DNA of 64,000 bases, taken from NCBI RefSeq assembly GCF_000169175.1, contig NZ_AAWS01000038.1:1-64000 (forward strand). The letters are read 5' to 3'. Both the position numbers and the translations under genes were made by a program. Shown piece after piece: positions 17,887 through 25,161 of this stretch. The notes under the pieces were generated by a model. The model saw only the letters and a program-made list of their open reading frames with translations, searched no databases and was not told the DNA's origin. Position 1 is the stretch's first letter. Each line of letters starts with the position of its first letter. This DNA comes from Microscilla marina ATCC 23134 (GTDB taxonomy: Bacteria > Bacteroidota > Bacteroidia > Cytophagales > Microscillaceae).

Positions 17887-19062
17887 ATGATAAATATACA
17901 AAGGGTGAAGGTAGTCAAATTAATTTATGCAAGCATTTTATCTTTGGTGTTGACAGGCTGTGGAGGGAAAGAAGAACCTTTTTTGAATTCACCGGGATTA
18001 TTGAGCGATATAGAGTTGGATAAAAAGCCAATCTATACATCGTTAGAAGTTGCTTTGGAGCAACCCAATGATGTATATATGATGAAACTGGCAAACAAAG
18101 ATATGCTGGTGCTTTCTAAAAAAATAGCTCGTTTTAAAAACCTTCAGGTATTAAACTTACAACAAAATAAGCTCACAGAGCTACCCCCAGAAATAGGTGA
18201 CCTAACCAAGCTTCAAAAATTAATTTTGAGCAATAATCAATTAGAAAAGCTACCTCCGGAAATAGGCAAACTAACCCACCTTTTGGAGTTGCGAGTAAGT
18301 GCCAACCGTTTAACTACCTTGCCCCCAGAAATTGGTAAACTCCAAAGCCTTCAATACTTATATATACCCAATAATAAGCTCATTACTCTGCCGCCAGAAA
18401 TAGGACAACTTGCTCAGTTAAAACGTTTGTTTCTAGAGCACAACCAGCTAACCCAATTGCCTGCTTCTATAGGGAAACTAAATAATCTTCAGTCGTTGAT
18501 TTTAAATAATAACCGAGTCAATCAATTGCCCCACGAAATAGGACAGTTAAAAAACTTGCATACTTTTTATTTAGCAAACAACCGCTTAAAAGAGCTACCT
18601 CAGGAAATACTCACCTTACAAAACCTTAAGAAACTCTATCTGGTAGGCAACCAATTACAGCAATTGCCTCCTCAGTTGGCAAAACTAGATAAATTACAGA
18701 TTTTAGATCTGCAAAAAAATAATTTTTCAGAAGTACCTGCTGCTATTACCAAACTTACCAATTTGCAAAAACTTTGGCTCAACAACAATCAGCTTACCTC
18801 ACTTAACGCTGAAATAGGCAAACTCCAAAACCTGCAAATATTGTATCTGGAAGAGAATAAAATAACAGAGCTACCTACCTCTATTGGTAGTATTCAGAGC
18901 TTGAAACACCTAAGTCTAAGCGATAATATGCTTACCTCGCTACCCCAGGAAATAGGCCAGTTACGCAAGTTGCAGGCGTTGTACCTACGCAATAACCAAC
19001 TGCCTAAAGATGAAAAGGCCAAGATCAAGGAATGGTGCAGCAAAGCGTATGTTACCTTTTGA
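17887..19062 (+). CDS. Leucine-rich-repeat lipoprotein
   Basis: 391 residues. A lipoprotein signal peptide ends in the lipobox LTGC (about residues 23-26), so it should be anchored to a membrane by a lipidated cysteine. From about residue 75 to the end there are thirteen successive leucine-rich repeats of exactly 23 residues with the pattern LxxLxLxxNxLxxLPxEIGxL, the plain bacterial or Shoc2-like type. The very regular period suggests expansion by internal duplication. The C-terminal cap is short (KAKIKEWC). It probably shares a transcript with the ABC exporter upstream (gap 23 bases). Such proteins usually bind other proteins; the partner cannot be named from sequence. Confidence 0.92.
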   Translation: MINIQRVKVVKLIYASILSLVLTGCGGKEEPFLNSPGLLSDIELDKKPIYTSLEVALEQPNDVYMMKLANKDMLVLSKKIARFKNLQVLNLQQNKLTELPPEIGDLTKLQKLILSNNQLEKLPPEIGKLTHLLELRVSANRLTTLPPEIGKLQSLQYLYIPNNKLITLPPEIGQLAQLKRLFLEHNQLTQLPASIGKLNNLQSLILNNNRVNQLPHEIGQLKNLHTFYLANNRLKELPQEILTLQNLKKLYLVGNQLQQLPPQLAKLDKLQILDLQKNNFSEVPAAITKLTNLQKLWLNNNQLTSLNAEIGKLQNLQILYLEENKITELPTSIGSIQSLKHLSLSDNMLTSLPQEIGQLRKLQALYLRNNQLPKDEKAKIKEWCSKAYVTF

Positions 19063-19071
19063 TTCGAAACC

Positions 19072-19113
19072 AAAAAAACCTTTTGATACAAACAGGCACC
19101 AAAAGGTTTTTTT
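19072..19113. terminator. Bidirectional terminator between the LRR gene and sodA
   Basis: A 14-bp stem (19072-19085 with 19100-19113) has A-rich and T-rich ends, so it can stop transcription on both strands between two convergent genes. Confidence 0.85.
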
Positions 19114-19166
19114 ATTGTGAAAACTTGCCCAGTTTTAGTGCAAGTTTACAGTGAGTAAGTGAGTTA

Positions 19167-19790
19167 TTACTTGGCAGCAGCGTATTTTTCGGCTGCTTTG
19201 TACTTTTCAGCTACTTTTTCCCAGTTGATGATATTCCAAAATGCAGAAATATAATCAGGACGACGATTTTGATACTTTAGGTAGTAAGCATGCTCCCATA
19301 CGTCCAAACCAAGAATAGGGGTACCTTTTACTTCGGCTACATCCATCAAAGGATTGTCTTGGTTAGGTGTAGAAGTGACATGCAATTTGCCATCCTCACC
19401 TACAATCAACCAAGCCCATCCGGAGCCAAAACGAGTAGCAGCAGCAGCGTTAAACTTCTCCTTCAAACCATTCAAAGAGCCAAAAGCTTCTTTGATAGCT
19501 GCTTCAAGGTCTCCACTTGGAACGCCACCTTCAGGACTCAAAATTTCCCAAAAAAGACTATGGTTATAAAAACCACCTCCATTGTTGCGAACACCAGTGC
19601 TGTGGCTTCCAACATTTTTTAATATATCTTCTATAGAATGGTTGGCCAAGTCGGTTCCTTCAATAGCAGCATTTAACTTTGATGTATATCCAGCGTGGTG
19701 TTTACCATAGTGAATTTCCATTGTTTGCGCATCAAAGTGTGGCTCTAGTGCGTTGTAAGCATAAGGTAAAGCTTTCTGTTCGAATGCCAT
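19167..19790 (-). CDS. sodA: Superoxide dismutase (Mn/Fe family, Mn-type features)
   Basis: 207 residues, cytoplasmic, no signal peptide. It converts superoxide to hydrogen peroxide and oxygen. All four metal ligands can be placed: His in MEIHYGKHH, His in [11 protein letters not shown], and Asp and His in [18 protein letters not shown]. The segment NQDNPLM (about residue 145) carries the Gln in the position typical of manganese enzymes, and Gly rather than Gln precedes the FYNHSLFW motif, so Mn or cambialistic use is likelier than strict Fe. It is convergent with the LRR gene and lies downstream of tadA on the same strand, separated by a leader with an inverted repeat. Confidence 0.96.
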   Translation of the reverse strand: MAFEQKALPYAYNALEPHFDAQTMEIHYGKHHAGYTSKLNAAIEGTDLANHSIEDILKNVGSHSTGVRNNGGGFYNHSLFWEILSPEGGVPSGDLEAAIKEAFGSLNGLKEKFNAAAATRFGSGWAWLIVGEDGKLHVTSTPNQDNPLMDVAEVKGTPILGLDVWEHAYYLKYQNRRPDYISAFWNIINWEKVAEKYKAAEKYAAAK

Positions 19791-19837
19791 AATTTCGTGC
19801 TTTTTAAAGTTGTAAAATGTTTAAAAGACAGTTGTAA

Positions 19838-19884
19838 ATGGTAAGATCAGCCTCATTCTTTTGAGTGCCTCATTGTCTTACCAT
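19838..19884 (-). promoter_or_regulatory. Inverted repeat in the sodA leader
   Basis: ATGGTAAGA at 19838-19846 is mirrored by TCTTACCAT at 19876-19884, 29 bases apart. The same leader has a possible - strand promoter, TATATTTG, at 19908-19901 near the end of tadA. The repeat could be a regulator site or an RNA hairpin; there is no U-run, so it is not a clear terminator. Confidence 0.45.
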
Positions 19885-19910
19885 CGTATGTATAACAAAA
19901 CAAATATAAA

Positions 19911-20375
19911 TTAGTTTCGCAATTTTTGAAAGAATCGCTGTAAAAGTTCTGCGCACTCATTTTCGAGCACTCCACCCACTTGTAAAGTTTTTGGGTGCAA
20001 CAATTTTGTCACTTTGTTGTTGGTACCTTCAGTAGCAGACTCAATGCGAGAGAACCCCCTTTTAACATCATAGGCACCAAACACCAGCCTACCTAATTGA
20101 GACCAGGCTATAGCACCAGCACACATCACGCAAGGTTCTAAGGTTACATACATGGTACATTGGTTGAGGTACTTTGCCCCCAAATAGTTGGCTGCCCCCG
20201 TTACTGCAAGTATTTCGGCATGAGCGGTTACATCCAACAACTGCTCGGTTTGGTTATGAGCTCTAGCTATGATTTTGTCTTGTACTACTACTACTGCTCC
20301 TACAGGTATTTCTCCTTTGTTATAAGCTATTACTGCTTCCTTATAAGCTTGTTGCATGTAAAACTCGTCGTGCAT
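19911..20375 (-). CDS. tadA: tRNA-specific adenosine deaminase
   Basis: 154 residues. It deaminates adenosine 34 to inosine in the anticodon of tRNA-Arg(ACG), acting in the cytoplasm. The zinc-dependent cytidine-deaminase-fold motifs are intact: HAEI (about residue 52, catalytic Glu and His ligand) and PCVMCAGA (about 82, two Cys ligands). EIPVGAVVV at about residue 21 is also typical. It follows the phosphoesterase gene by 19 bases on the - strand, so the two probably form an operon. The function is housekeeping and independent of its neighbour. Confidence 0.95.
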   Translation of the reverse strand: MHDEFYMQQAYKEAVIAYNKGEIPVGAVVVVQDKIIARAHNQTEQLLDVTAHAEILAVTGAANYLGAKYLNQCTMYVTLEPCVMCAGAIAWSQLGRLVFGAYDVKRGFSRIESATEGTNNKVTKLLHPKTLQVGGVLENECAELLQRFFQKLRN

Positions 20376-20394
20376 GGGACTTTTTTATGGGTGA

Positions 20395-21150
20395 TTATAT
20401 TCTTTTTACTTCACAATGTACCCTTCGTGTTTTGGGGTGTATACTCAATACCTGATACCCAGGTGCCAGCTCATCCAGGGCAAACTCGGGTGCATAAGGG
20501 TTAAATTGGTAAGAGGTAGCTGGTGCTGAAAAATACTGCACTCCCTTGCGTTGCCAGGCGTGGGCGTGGTGTATGTGTCCACAAATAACTGCTTGTACCT
20601 GAGGGCACGCGTCAATTATTTTATAAAAATCATTTTTATTAGTCACCCCTAAATTGTTTGTCCAGGAGCCAGGGGTTGCCAAAAGCTGATGGTGTAATGC
20701 AATGATGGTAGAAGTATTAGTGGCTTCTGCCAATGATTTTTCTAAAAAACGAAGTTCATCGTCAGGCAAAAAGCCCGCCACCGCCTTTTCTTGCCTATCA
20801 GTGCTGTCTAACAATATAAAACGAGTTCCTTTAGTTTCAAACACATTGGTATTTTGTACTTGTACTTTAGGAGCGATTCGCTTCATAAGCACAGCACTGT
20901 CATGGTTGCCCGGTAGCCAATAATAAGGAGTACCCAAAGGTGCCAGCAACTCGTCTACATGAAAATAACTTTCTTTTTCCTGTTTGGCTGCAATGTCTCC
21001 TGTGATCAATATAAAGTCTAATGTGTCTTCTTGCTTCAGCAAATCTACTACATTGCAAAAACTTTGATAAGGGTGATGTTCATGATACATAAAATCCTTG
21101 TACTTGTACAAATGCAAGTCAGACAAGTGAGCAAACCTGAGAGTATTCAT
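20395..21150 (-). CDS. Calcineurin-like metallophosphoesterase
   Basis: 252 residues from the ATG at 21150 (MNTLRFAHLSDLHL); a start seven codons earlier (21171) is possible but would place extra residues before the first beta-strand. All metal-binding motifs of the family are present: DLH (DxH), GDIAA, GNHD, then HHQLL and GHIHHAH. It resembles CpdA-like cyclic-nucleotide phosphodiesterases in layout, but the true substrate cannot be told from the motifs. No signal peptide, so cytoplasmic. It is the upstream member of a two-gene unit with tadA. Confidence 0.88.
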   Translation of the reverse strand: MNTLRFAHLSDLHLYKYKDFMYHEHHPYQSFCNVVDLLKQEDTLDFILITGDIAAKQEKESYFHVDELLAPLGTPYYWLPGNHDSAVLMKRIAPKVQVQNTNVFETKGTRFILLDSTDRQEKAVAGFLPDDELRFLEKSLAEATNTSTIIALHHQLLATPGSWTNNLGVTNKNDFYKIIDACPQVQAVICGHIHHAHAWQRKGVQYFSAPATSYQFNPYAPEFALDELAPGYQVLSIHPKTRRVHCEVKRI

Positions 21151-21171
21151 GCTGTATAAGTGTTTTTGCAA

Positions 21172-21432
21172 ATATGTAGCATGAATCTAAGAATGTAAAA
21201 ATTAATTTGAAATAGAAAGAGGGGTAGCAGAAGTGGAGAGAAATATATTGTTTGGTAAAAGAGGCGCAACCAACCCGTAATATAAAAGCATAAGTCAACC
21301 CACTAAGAATCAACGTACTGCATTTGGAGTAAAAGAATAGAAAAAATATGGCGGCTTCATTAGCAATAAATGTGCCCTGAAAAGGTTATTATTTGGAGAG
21401 CAGTATAATTTTACCTATCTTGTCCCGTATTC
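21172..21432. other. First part of a 0.6-kb gap: no gene seen
   Basis: AT-rich DNA upstream of the phosphoesterase gene (- strand). No open frame with coding character and no clear promoter was seen. The rest of the gap (21433-21763) is taken by the two short repeated units described separately. Confidence 0.6.
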
Positions 21433-21540
21433 AAAAAAAAAGGCATTGCAGTTTGAAAATCAAACCGAATGCCCGTTACAAAAATGACACCAAAATTAAT
21501 AGCAATTATATAAGTACAACAACAATGCCAAACTGGCTTT
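21433..21540. other. Short repeated unit 1 (micro-ORF or small RNA)
   Basis: This unit shares GCCCGTTAYAAAAATGAC (21471-21488) and ACAACAACAATGCCAA (about 21516-21532) with unit 2. A hairpin (21442-21456 with 21460-21473) lies at its left edge. It carries a run of A beside it at 21433-21441, so it can act as a terminator on the - strand. At the right edge GCCA-AAC-TGGC followed by TTTTT looks like a small + strand terminator. A 14-codon frame, ATG 21469 to TAA 21513, encodes MPVTKMTPKLIAII. Strand and nature are uncertain. Confidence 0.4.
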
Positions 21541-21554
21541 TTAATAGCATCTTC

Positions 21555-21562
21555 TACCTTTG
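21555..21562 (+). promoter_or_regulatory. Possible promoter of short unit 2
   Basis: TACCTTTG fits the TAnnTTTG -7 consensus and lies about 57 bases before the micro-ORF of unit 2. No good -33 element was seen at the right distance. Confidence 0.3.
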
Positions 21563-21618
21563 TAGAAAATTTTTGCTAGTTTGCATCGTTTATTGATTAT
21601 AATTCAATGTTGAATACA

Positions 21619-21708
21619 ATGCTTCATCTTTTAGATGAATCGCCCGTTATAAAAATGACGTTTACATCATTAATAAGATAGTTGTTAGGAAAACAACAAC
21701 AATGCCAA
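21619..21708 (+). other. Short repeated unit 2 (micro-ORF or small RNA)
   Basis: Second copy of the unit, about 170 bases from the first. A 20-codon frame, ATG 21619 to TAG 21681, encodes MLHLLDESPVIKMTFTSLIR. It shares the P-V-x-K-M-T...L-I pattern with unit 1, and the spacing difference between the copies is one codon. A hairpin (21623-21629 with 21633-21639) overlaps the frame. GTTGTT and AACAAC after the stop can also pair. A strong hairpin follows at 21702. Confidence 0.4.
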
Positions 21709-21735
21709 GCTAAAAAGCTTGGCATTTATTTTTCG
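21702..21735. terminator. Bidirectional terminator between unit 2 and the GT2 gene
   Basis: A perfect 10-bp stem (21702-21711 with 21716-21725) with an AAAA loop. It is followed on + by TTTATTTTT and on - by a T-rich stretch. It can end unit 2 on + and the glycosyltransferase operon on -. Confidence 0.75.
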
Positions 21736-21763
21736 ATTAAAATTGGCTTCCTATGATCAATAG

Positions 21764-22534
21764 TTAATACCCCTTGCCACGTTTGAGGATAAACCAAACA
21801 CTGCGTAGTACAATCAACACGTGATTTTTAAGCGTAGTCAACAACCCATAATGCTTCTTGAGTATTTGGTAGCGATCTTTGAGCGAGGCTTTCAAATGTT
21901 TGCGAGAAAACCCCCCTTGTAAATATATTGCCAGAACTTGGTGGGCATTGATCGTTTTTTTTGAGCGTTTCAACACCTTAATTACCCAGTCAATATCAGC
22001 ACTGTAAGGGTGTTGTTCATAGTCATAAGGTTCAGCAATGCTTTTGCGTACCAAAATAGATTGATGACAAACAACCATGCCTTGTTGCATGTCTTCCCAG
22101 TGAAGTTGCTCTGGTAGCTTGTGAGGAGTAGCTTTACTTCTGATACCCAGTGGATTACGTTCAAGATCGAGAAACTCAGTCTCGCCATAGTAAACATCAC
22201 CATCAGTATCTTTGGCAAACATATCTGTCAGCACTTCAGGAGTTCTTATTTCATCTCCAGCATTCATAAACCACACAAAATCGCCTGTAGCAAGCTCCAT
22301 TCCTTTGTTCATTGCATCGTACAAACCTTTATCTGGTTCGCTAATCCATTGATCAATATTGGCTTCATACTTTTTTATAATATCCAGTGTACCATCTTTC
22401 GACTGCCCGTCTATAATCAAGTACTCTATGTTGGGATATGTTTGGGCTATAATGCTTTGAATGGTACGTTCCAGGTATTTTTCGGCGTTGAAACACACCG
22501 TAATGATTGATATTTTGGGTAGAGGTTGATTCAT
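21764..22534 (-). CDS. Glycosyltransferase family 2
   Basis: 256 residues with the GT-A fold signatures: ISIITVCFNAEKYLERTIQSI at the N-terminus (nucleotide-binding start), IEYLIIDGQSKDGT (first Asp pair), SEPDKGLYDAMNKGMELATG, and WFMNAGDEI in place of the DxD metal site. It resembles WcaA/PglI-type transferases that add a sugar from a nucleotide donor during polysaccharide synthesis. No membrane helix is evident; a basic C-terminus (WFILKRGKGY) may bind the membrane. It is last in a - strand operon of three genes, starting 3 bases after the GT4 stop. Confidence 0.9.
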   Translation of the reverse strand: MNQPLPKISIITVCFNAEKYLERTIQSIIAQTYPNIEYLIIDGQSKDGTLDIIKKYEANIDQWISEPDKGLYDAMNKGMELATGDFVWFMNAGDEIRTPEVLTDMFAKDTDGDVYYGETEFLDLERNPLGIRSKATPHKLPEQLHWEDMQQGMVVCHQSILVRKSIAEPYDYEQHPYSADIDWVIKVLKRSKKTINAHQVLAIYLQGGFSRKHLKASLKDRYQILKKHYGLLTTLKNHVLIVLRSVWFILKRGKGY

Positions 22535-22537
22535 AGA

Positions 22538-23854
22538 CTATTTTTGATCAAGTATCTTTTTATATAACTGTACATACTGATTACTCACTACCTCTTCGGT
22601 AAAGTTATTCAATACTTTTCGTCGGGCATTTTGCGTAAGTGTTTGATTATCTGCCTGGTACAATACCCAGTAAATACCCTTGGCGAGGTCTTCAGCAGAC
22701 TTGTACGACGCCAGATAACCATTTTGTTGGTGGTCAATCAAATCACTTACTCCGCCTACATCAAAGGCAATTGCTGGGGTACCACAAGCCATTGACTCCA
22801 TAATAGTGTTAGGGAGGTTTTCTTCCAACGAAGGCATCACCAATGCATCTCCCAGGTTATAATTTTGTCTCAAAGTTTCATCCCCTGAGAGCAATCCTTG
22901 TAAATGAACAGTGTAAGGAGATAGTGCTTTTACTTGCTCTCCTGCACCACCAAAAACCAATAATTCAACTTCTTGCAAGGTGGCAGGGTATAGCTCCTTA
23001 AGTATTTGCAAAGCCTCCAGAAAGTAGTCGATTCCTTTTCTCTTGTCACTGATTTTGACTGACCCAAACAATAAGTACTTTTTATCTACAGCCAGTGACC
23101 TTTGTTGGCGAAGTAGCTTTTTATCCAAAGGGGTGTAAACTGTAGTATCTATAGGATTAGGAATACTTTGAATACTACTTTTGGTAGATACCTCAGCACT
23201 CATTAGACCACTTTTGGTTGCTTCATTGGCAATCCATTGGCTACAGCCTACCAAATGCAGTGATTTGTTTTCATAAATGGTAAGTTTTTTCTGGAAAATC
23301 CGGTAAGACAGGTCTTTTGGGTGGGGGTGTTTTAAAAAAACACAATTGCCACACTCTTGTTGGTAATGGTCACAGTTGCGGGCGTGATGGCAACCACCAG
23401 TAAAAGCCCACATATCGTGCATTGTCCATACAATGGGTTTACCAAGCGCAAAGAGTGTTTTGAGCGATTTGAGAGATAAAAAACCAAAGACAATCCAGTG
23501 TAAATGAATAATATCGGCTTGTTTTATCAATGGGTGTTGGCTAATGTTGGTACCAATATAGGCCGGCGAAATAGCATAACGGGTGGCTTTTGACTTGGCT
23601 TGTCGCCAAAAAAGCAGGCGATCTACAGTAAATCTAAGGAAAGCTCTTTTCTTGCCCCACCAGGTGTTAGCTACTGCCTGTAGGTGTTGCTGTTTTTGGC
23701 TTTGTACTTGTACCAGTAGTTGAGGCTCTACCAAAGGTTGGTCTTGTAGTGCCTTATGGAGGCGTTGTGCGGCTACTGCCGCTCCGCCAAAATCCTGAAA
23801 AGTGTTAACAATTGCTATTTTTATTGCCCTCTGTTCCATTGTATCCCACCTCAT
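22538..23854 (-). CDS. Glycosyltransferase family 4
   Basis: About 438 residues from the ATG at 23854 (MRWDTMEQ), which overlaps the TAA of the upstream FkbM gene by one base. MEQRAIKIAIVNTF at 23839 is another possible start. The N-terminal Rossmann domain begins IAIVNTFQDFGGAAVAAQRL. The middle has LHWIVFGFLS, WTMHDMWAFTGGCHH and a Cys-rich stretch (CDHYQQECGNCVFL) seen in a subgroup of GT4 enzymes. The GT-B donor site appears as MPSLEENLPNTIMESMACGTP with the E-x7-E pattern. It would transfer a sugar in surface-polysaccharide synthesis. Tight spacing with both neighbours indicates an operon. Confidence 0.9.
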   Translation of the reverse strand: MRWDTMEQRAIKIAIVNTFQDFGGAAVAAQRLHKALQDQPLVEPQLLVQVQSQKQQHLQAVANTWWGKKRAFLRFTVDRLLFWRQAKSKATRYAISPAYIGTNISQHPLIKQADIIHLHWIVFGFLSLKSLKTLFALGKPIVWTMHDMWAFTGGCHHARNCDHYQQECGNCVFLKHPHPKDLSYRIFQKKLTIYENKSLHLVGCSQWIANEATKSGLMSAEVSTKSSIQSIPNPIDTTVYTPLDKKLLRQQRSLAVDKKYLLFGSVKISDKRKGIDYFLEALQILKELYPATLQEVELLVFGGAGEQVKALSPYTVHLQGLLSGDETLRQNYNLGDALVMPSLEENLPNTIMESMACGTPAIAFDVGGVSDLIDHQQNGYLASYKSAEDLAKGIYWVLYQADNQTLTQNARRKVLNNFTEEVVSNQYVQLYKKILDQK

Positions 23855-24627
23855 TATTTTTTTACTGCCATAATAGACGCCCAATGCTTGGTATCTTTCC
23901 AGCATTTAAACCCTTCTTGACTTACTATGTCTATAGCTTTTTGTACAAATTCGTCTTCGTGCAATTCTATATTCATTGCCTGTACTTTTTGCATCCAGCT
24001 TAGGTCATCACTTTCCAGTATATTTTTTTCGGCACCTTCAATATCCATCTTCATATAGTCTACCTTATCTAGCGAGTGGGTGGCCAAGATGTCGCTCAGG
24101 CTGATAGAAGGCATTTCTTTGGTAGCAATTTGAGTATTTTCGGTAATGGCATACGCATCAGTATCTGCATTGTCTGCATACTGTATAGTGCCAGTGTTTG
24201 TCCATACGGCCTTATTGGTAATGATTACCCCAGGTAGGTCAGCACAATTTTTTTTGCAGGTTTCAAAGTTTTGCTCATCCATTTCAAATCCAAAAACCTT
24301 GCTCTGGGGGTACAGGTGTTTAAAGTGACGTATGGTGAGCCCAATGTTGGCGCCTAGGTCTAATATCACAGCATCAGCAGGTAATTCAACAGGAGGGAGG
24401 TGGTACTGGTGATAAAACACATATTTTATTACACTTCGGTCTATAGCATTATTACTACGTATAGTCACTCCTTCATTATCTAAGGTTTTAATGTGTAATT
24501 GGATGTCATCATTCCCCGTCTTATCAAAGTATTTTTTTCTTTCTTTGAATGGTAAAATTTTAAAAAGGATATAATTCTCTAATAAGTAATTTGTAACCGG
24601 CAAAAGTGCTTTTTTGAAGCTATTCAT
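23854..24627 (-). CDS. FkbM-family methyltransferase
   Basis: 257 residues. The SAM-binding motif LDLGANIGLTIRHF (about residues 90-103) and the FkbM signature VDYMKMDIEGAEKNIL (about 190-205) are clear, with FGFEMDEQNF between them. FkbM enzymes O-methylate sugars or related small molecules. Here the neighbours suggest methylation of a glycan residue. First gene of the - strand three-gene unit; its stop overlaps the next start. No signal peptide. Confidence 0.88.
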   Translation of the reverse strand: MNSFKKALLPVTNYLLENYILFKILPFKERKKYFDKTGNDDIQLHIKTLDNEGVTIRSNNAIDRSVIKYVFYHQYHLPPVELPADAVILDLGANIGLTIRHFKHLYPQSKVFGFEMDEQNFETCKKNCADLPGVIITNKAVWTNTGTIQYADNADTDAYAITENTQIATKEMPSISLSDILATHSLDKVDYMKMDIEGAEKNILESDDLSWMQKVQAMNIELHEDEFVQKAIDIVSQEGFKCWKDTKHWASIMAVKK

Positions 24628-25161
24628 CTTAAGGTGTTTTTCTTGAAAATATGAAGGCTACGTTAGCCTGGGTAGTGAATGAAAATAAAAGGAAACTGTG
24701 TACCTCATACGATCTCTTTAATTGTCTTATACATCAGTATAAGCAAGAGAATTGTGCAAAAGTAATAAGTTTAAATCTTTTTGATCAATTTAATTTTGAT
24801 ATGTTTGAGTTTATCTCCTTTCTATTAAATAAACACGCTTGTTTTAAAGTGGCTATTTCCGTGTTTTATAAGGCAAATGCCCAGCGAAATCAGAATCACC
24901 AGTTTTGTGAGTCTCTATGCTTATAAGAGCTTGTTGGGATTTTGTTTTTGCCAGTAAACCTTCTACTTTTGCTGCGTTTAAGGGCTCATCTCTAGTTTTT
25001 GTTTTGCCTAATGGCAAACAAAATGAGTGAGTTCTGAACCTTGCTCCCCTTTGGTTTAGCATAAAGCGGGTATAGGTTTGTTTACCATAGAGTTGCAACA
25101 GAAAATGCATAATGTGGTTTTACCTTTGTATTCTAATTCAACAAACATAGCATAGTCTCCG
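24628..25161. other. Gap of 534 bases with no confident gene
   Basis: A divergent intergenic region between the FkbM gene and yfhO. A small perfect hairpin, AGGCTA-CGT-TAGCCT, lies at 24655-24669. A - strand frame at 24853-25110 would give 85 residues with ordinary composition (it contains PLGKTKTRDEPLNAAKVEG and GDSDFAGHLPY). It has no recognised family, so it is not called as a gene. It could be an expressed small protein or part of an intergenic repeat. Confidence 0.5.
25121..25128 (+). promoter_or_regulatory. Possible yfhO promoter
   Basis: TACCTTTG matches the TAnnTTTG -7 consensus. A TTG at 25093-25095 is a little further upstream than the usual distance for the -33 element. The leader would be about 27 bases. 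Confidence 0.4.

Noticed and set aside
24651-24926. 91-codon frame on the + strand upstream of yfhO
   Set aside because: No protein features and it overlaps the divergent promoter region; another frame covers the same stretch on the other strand.
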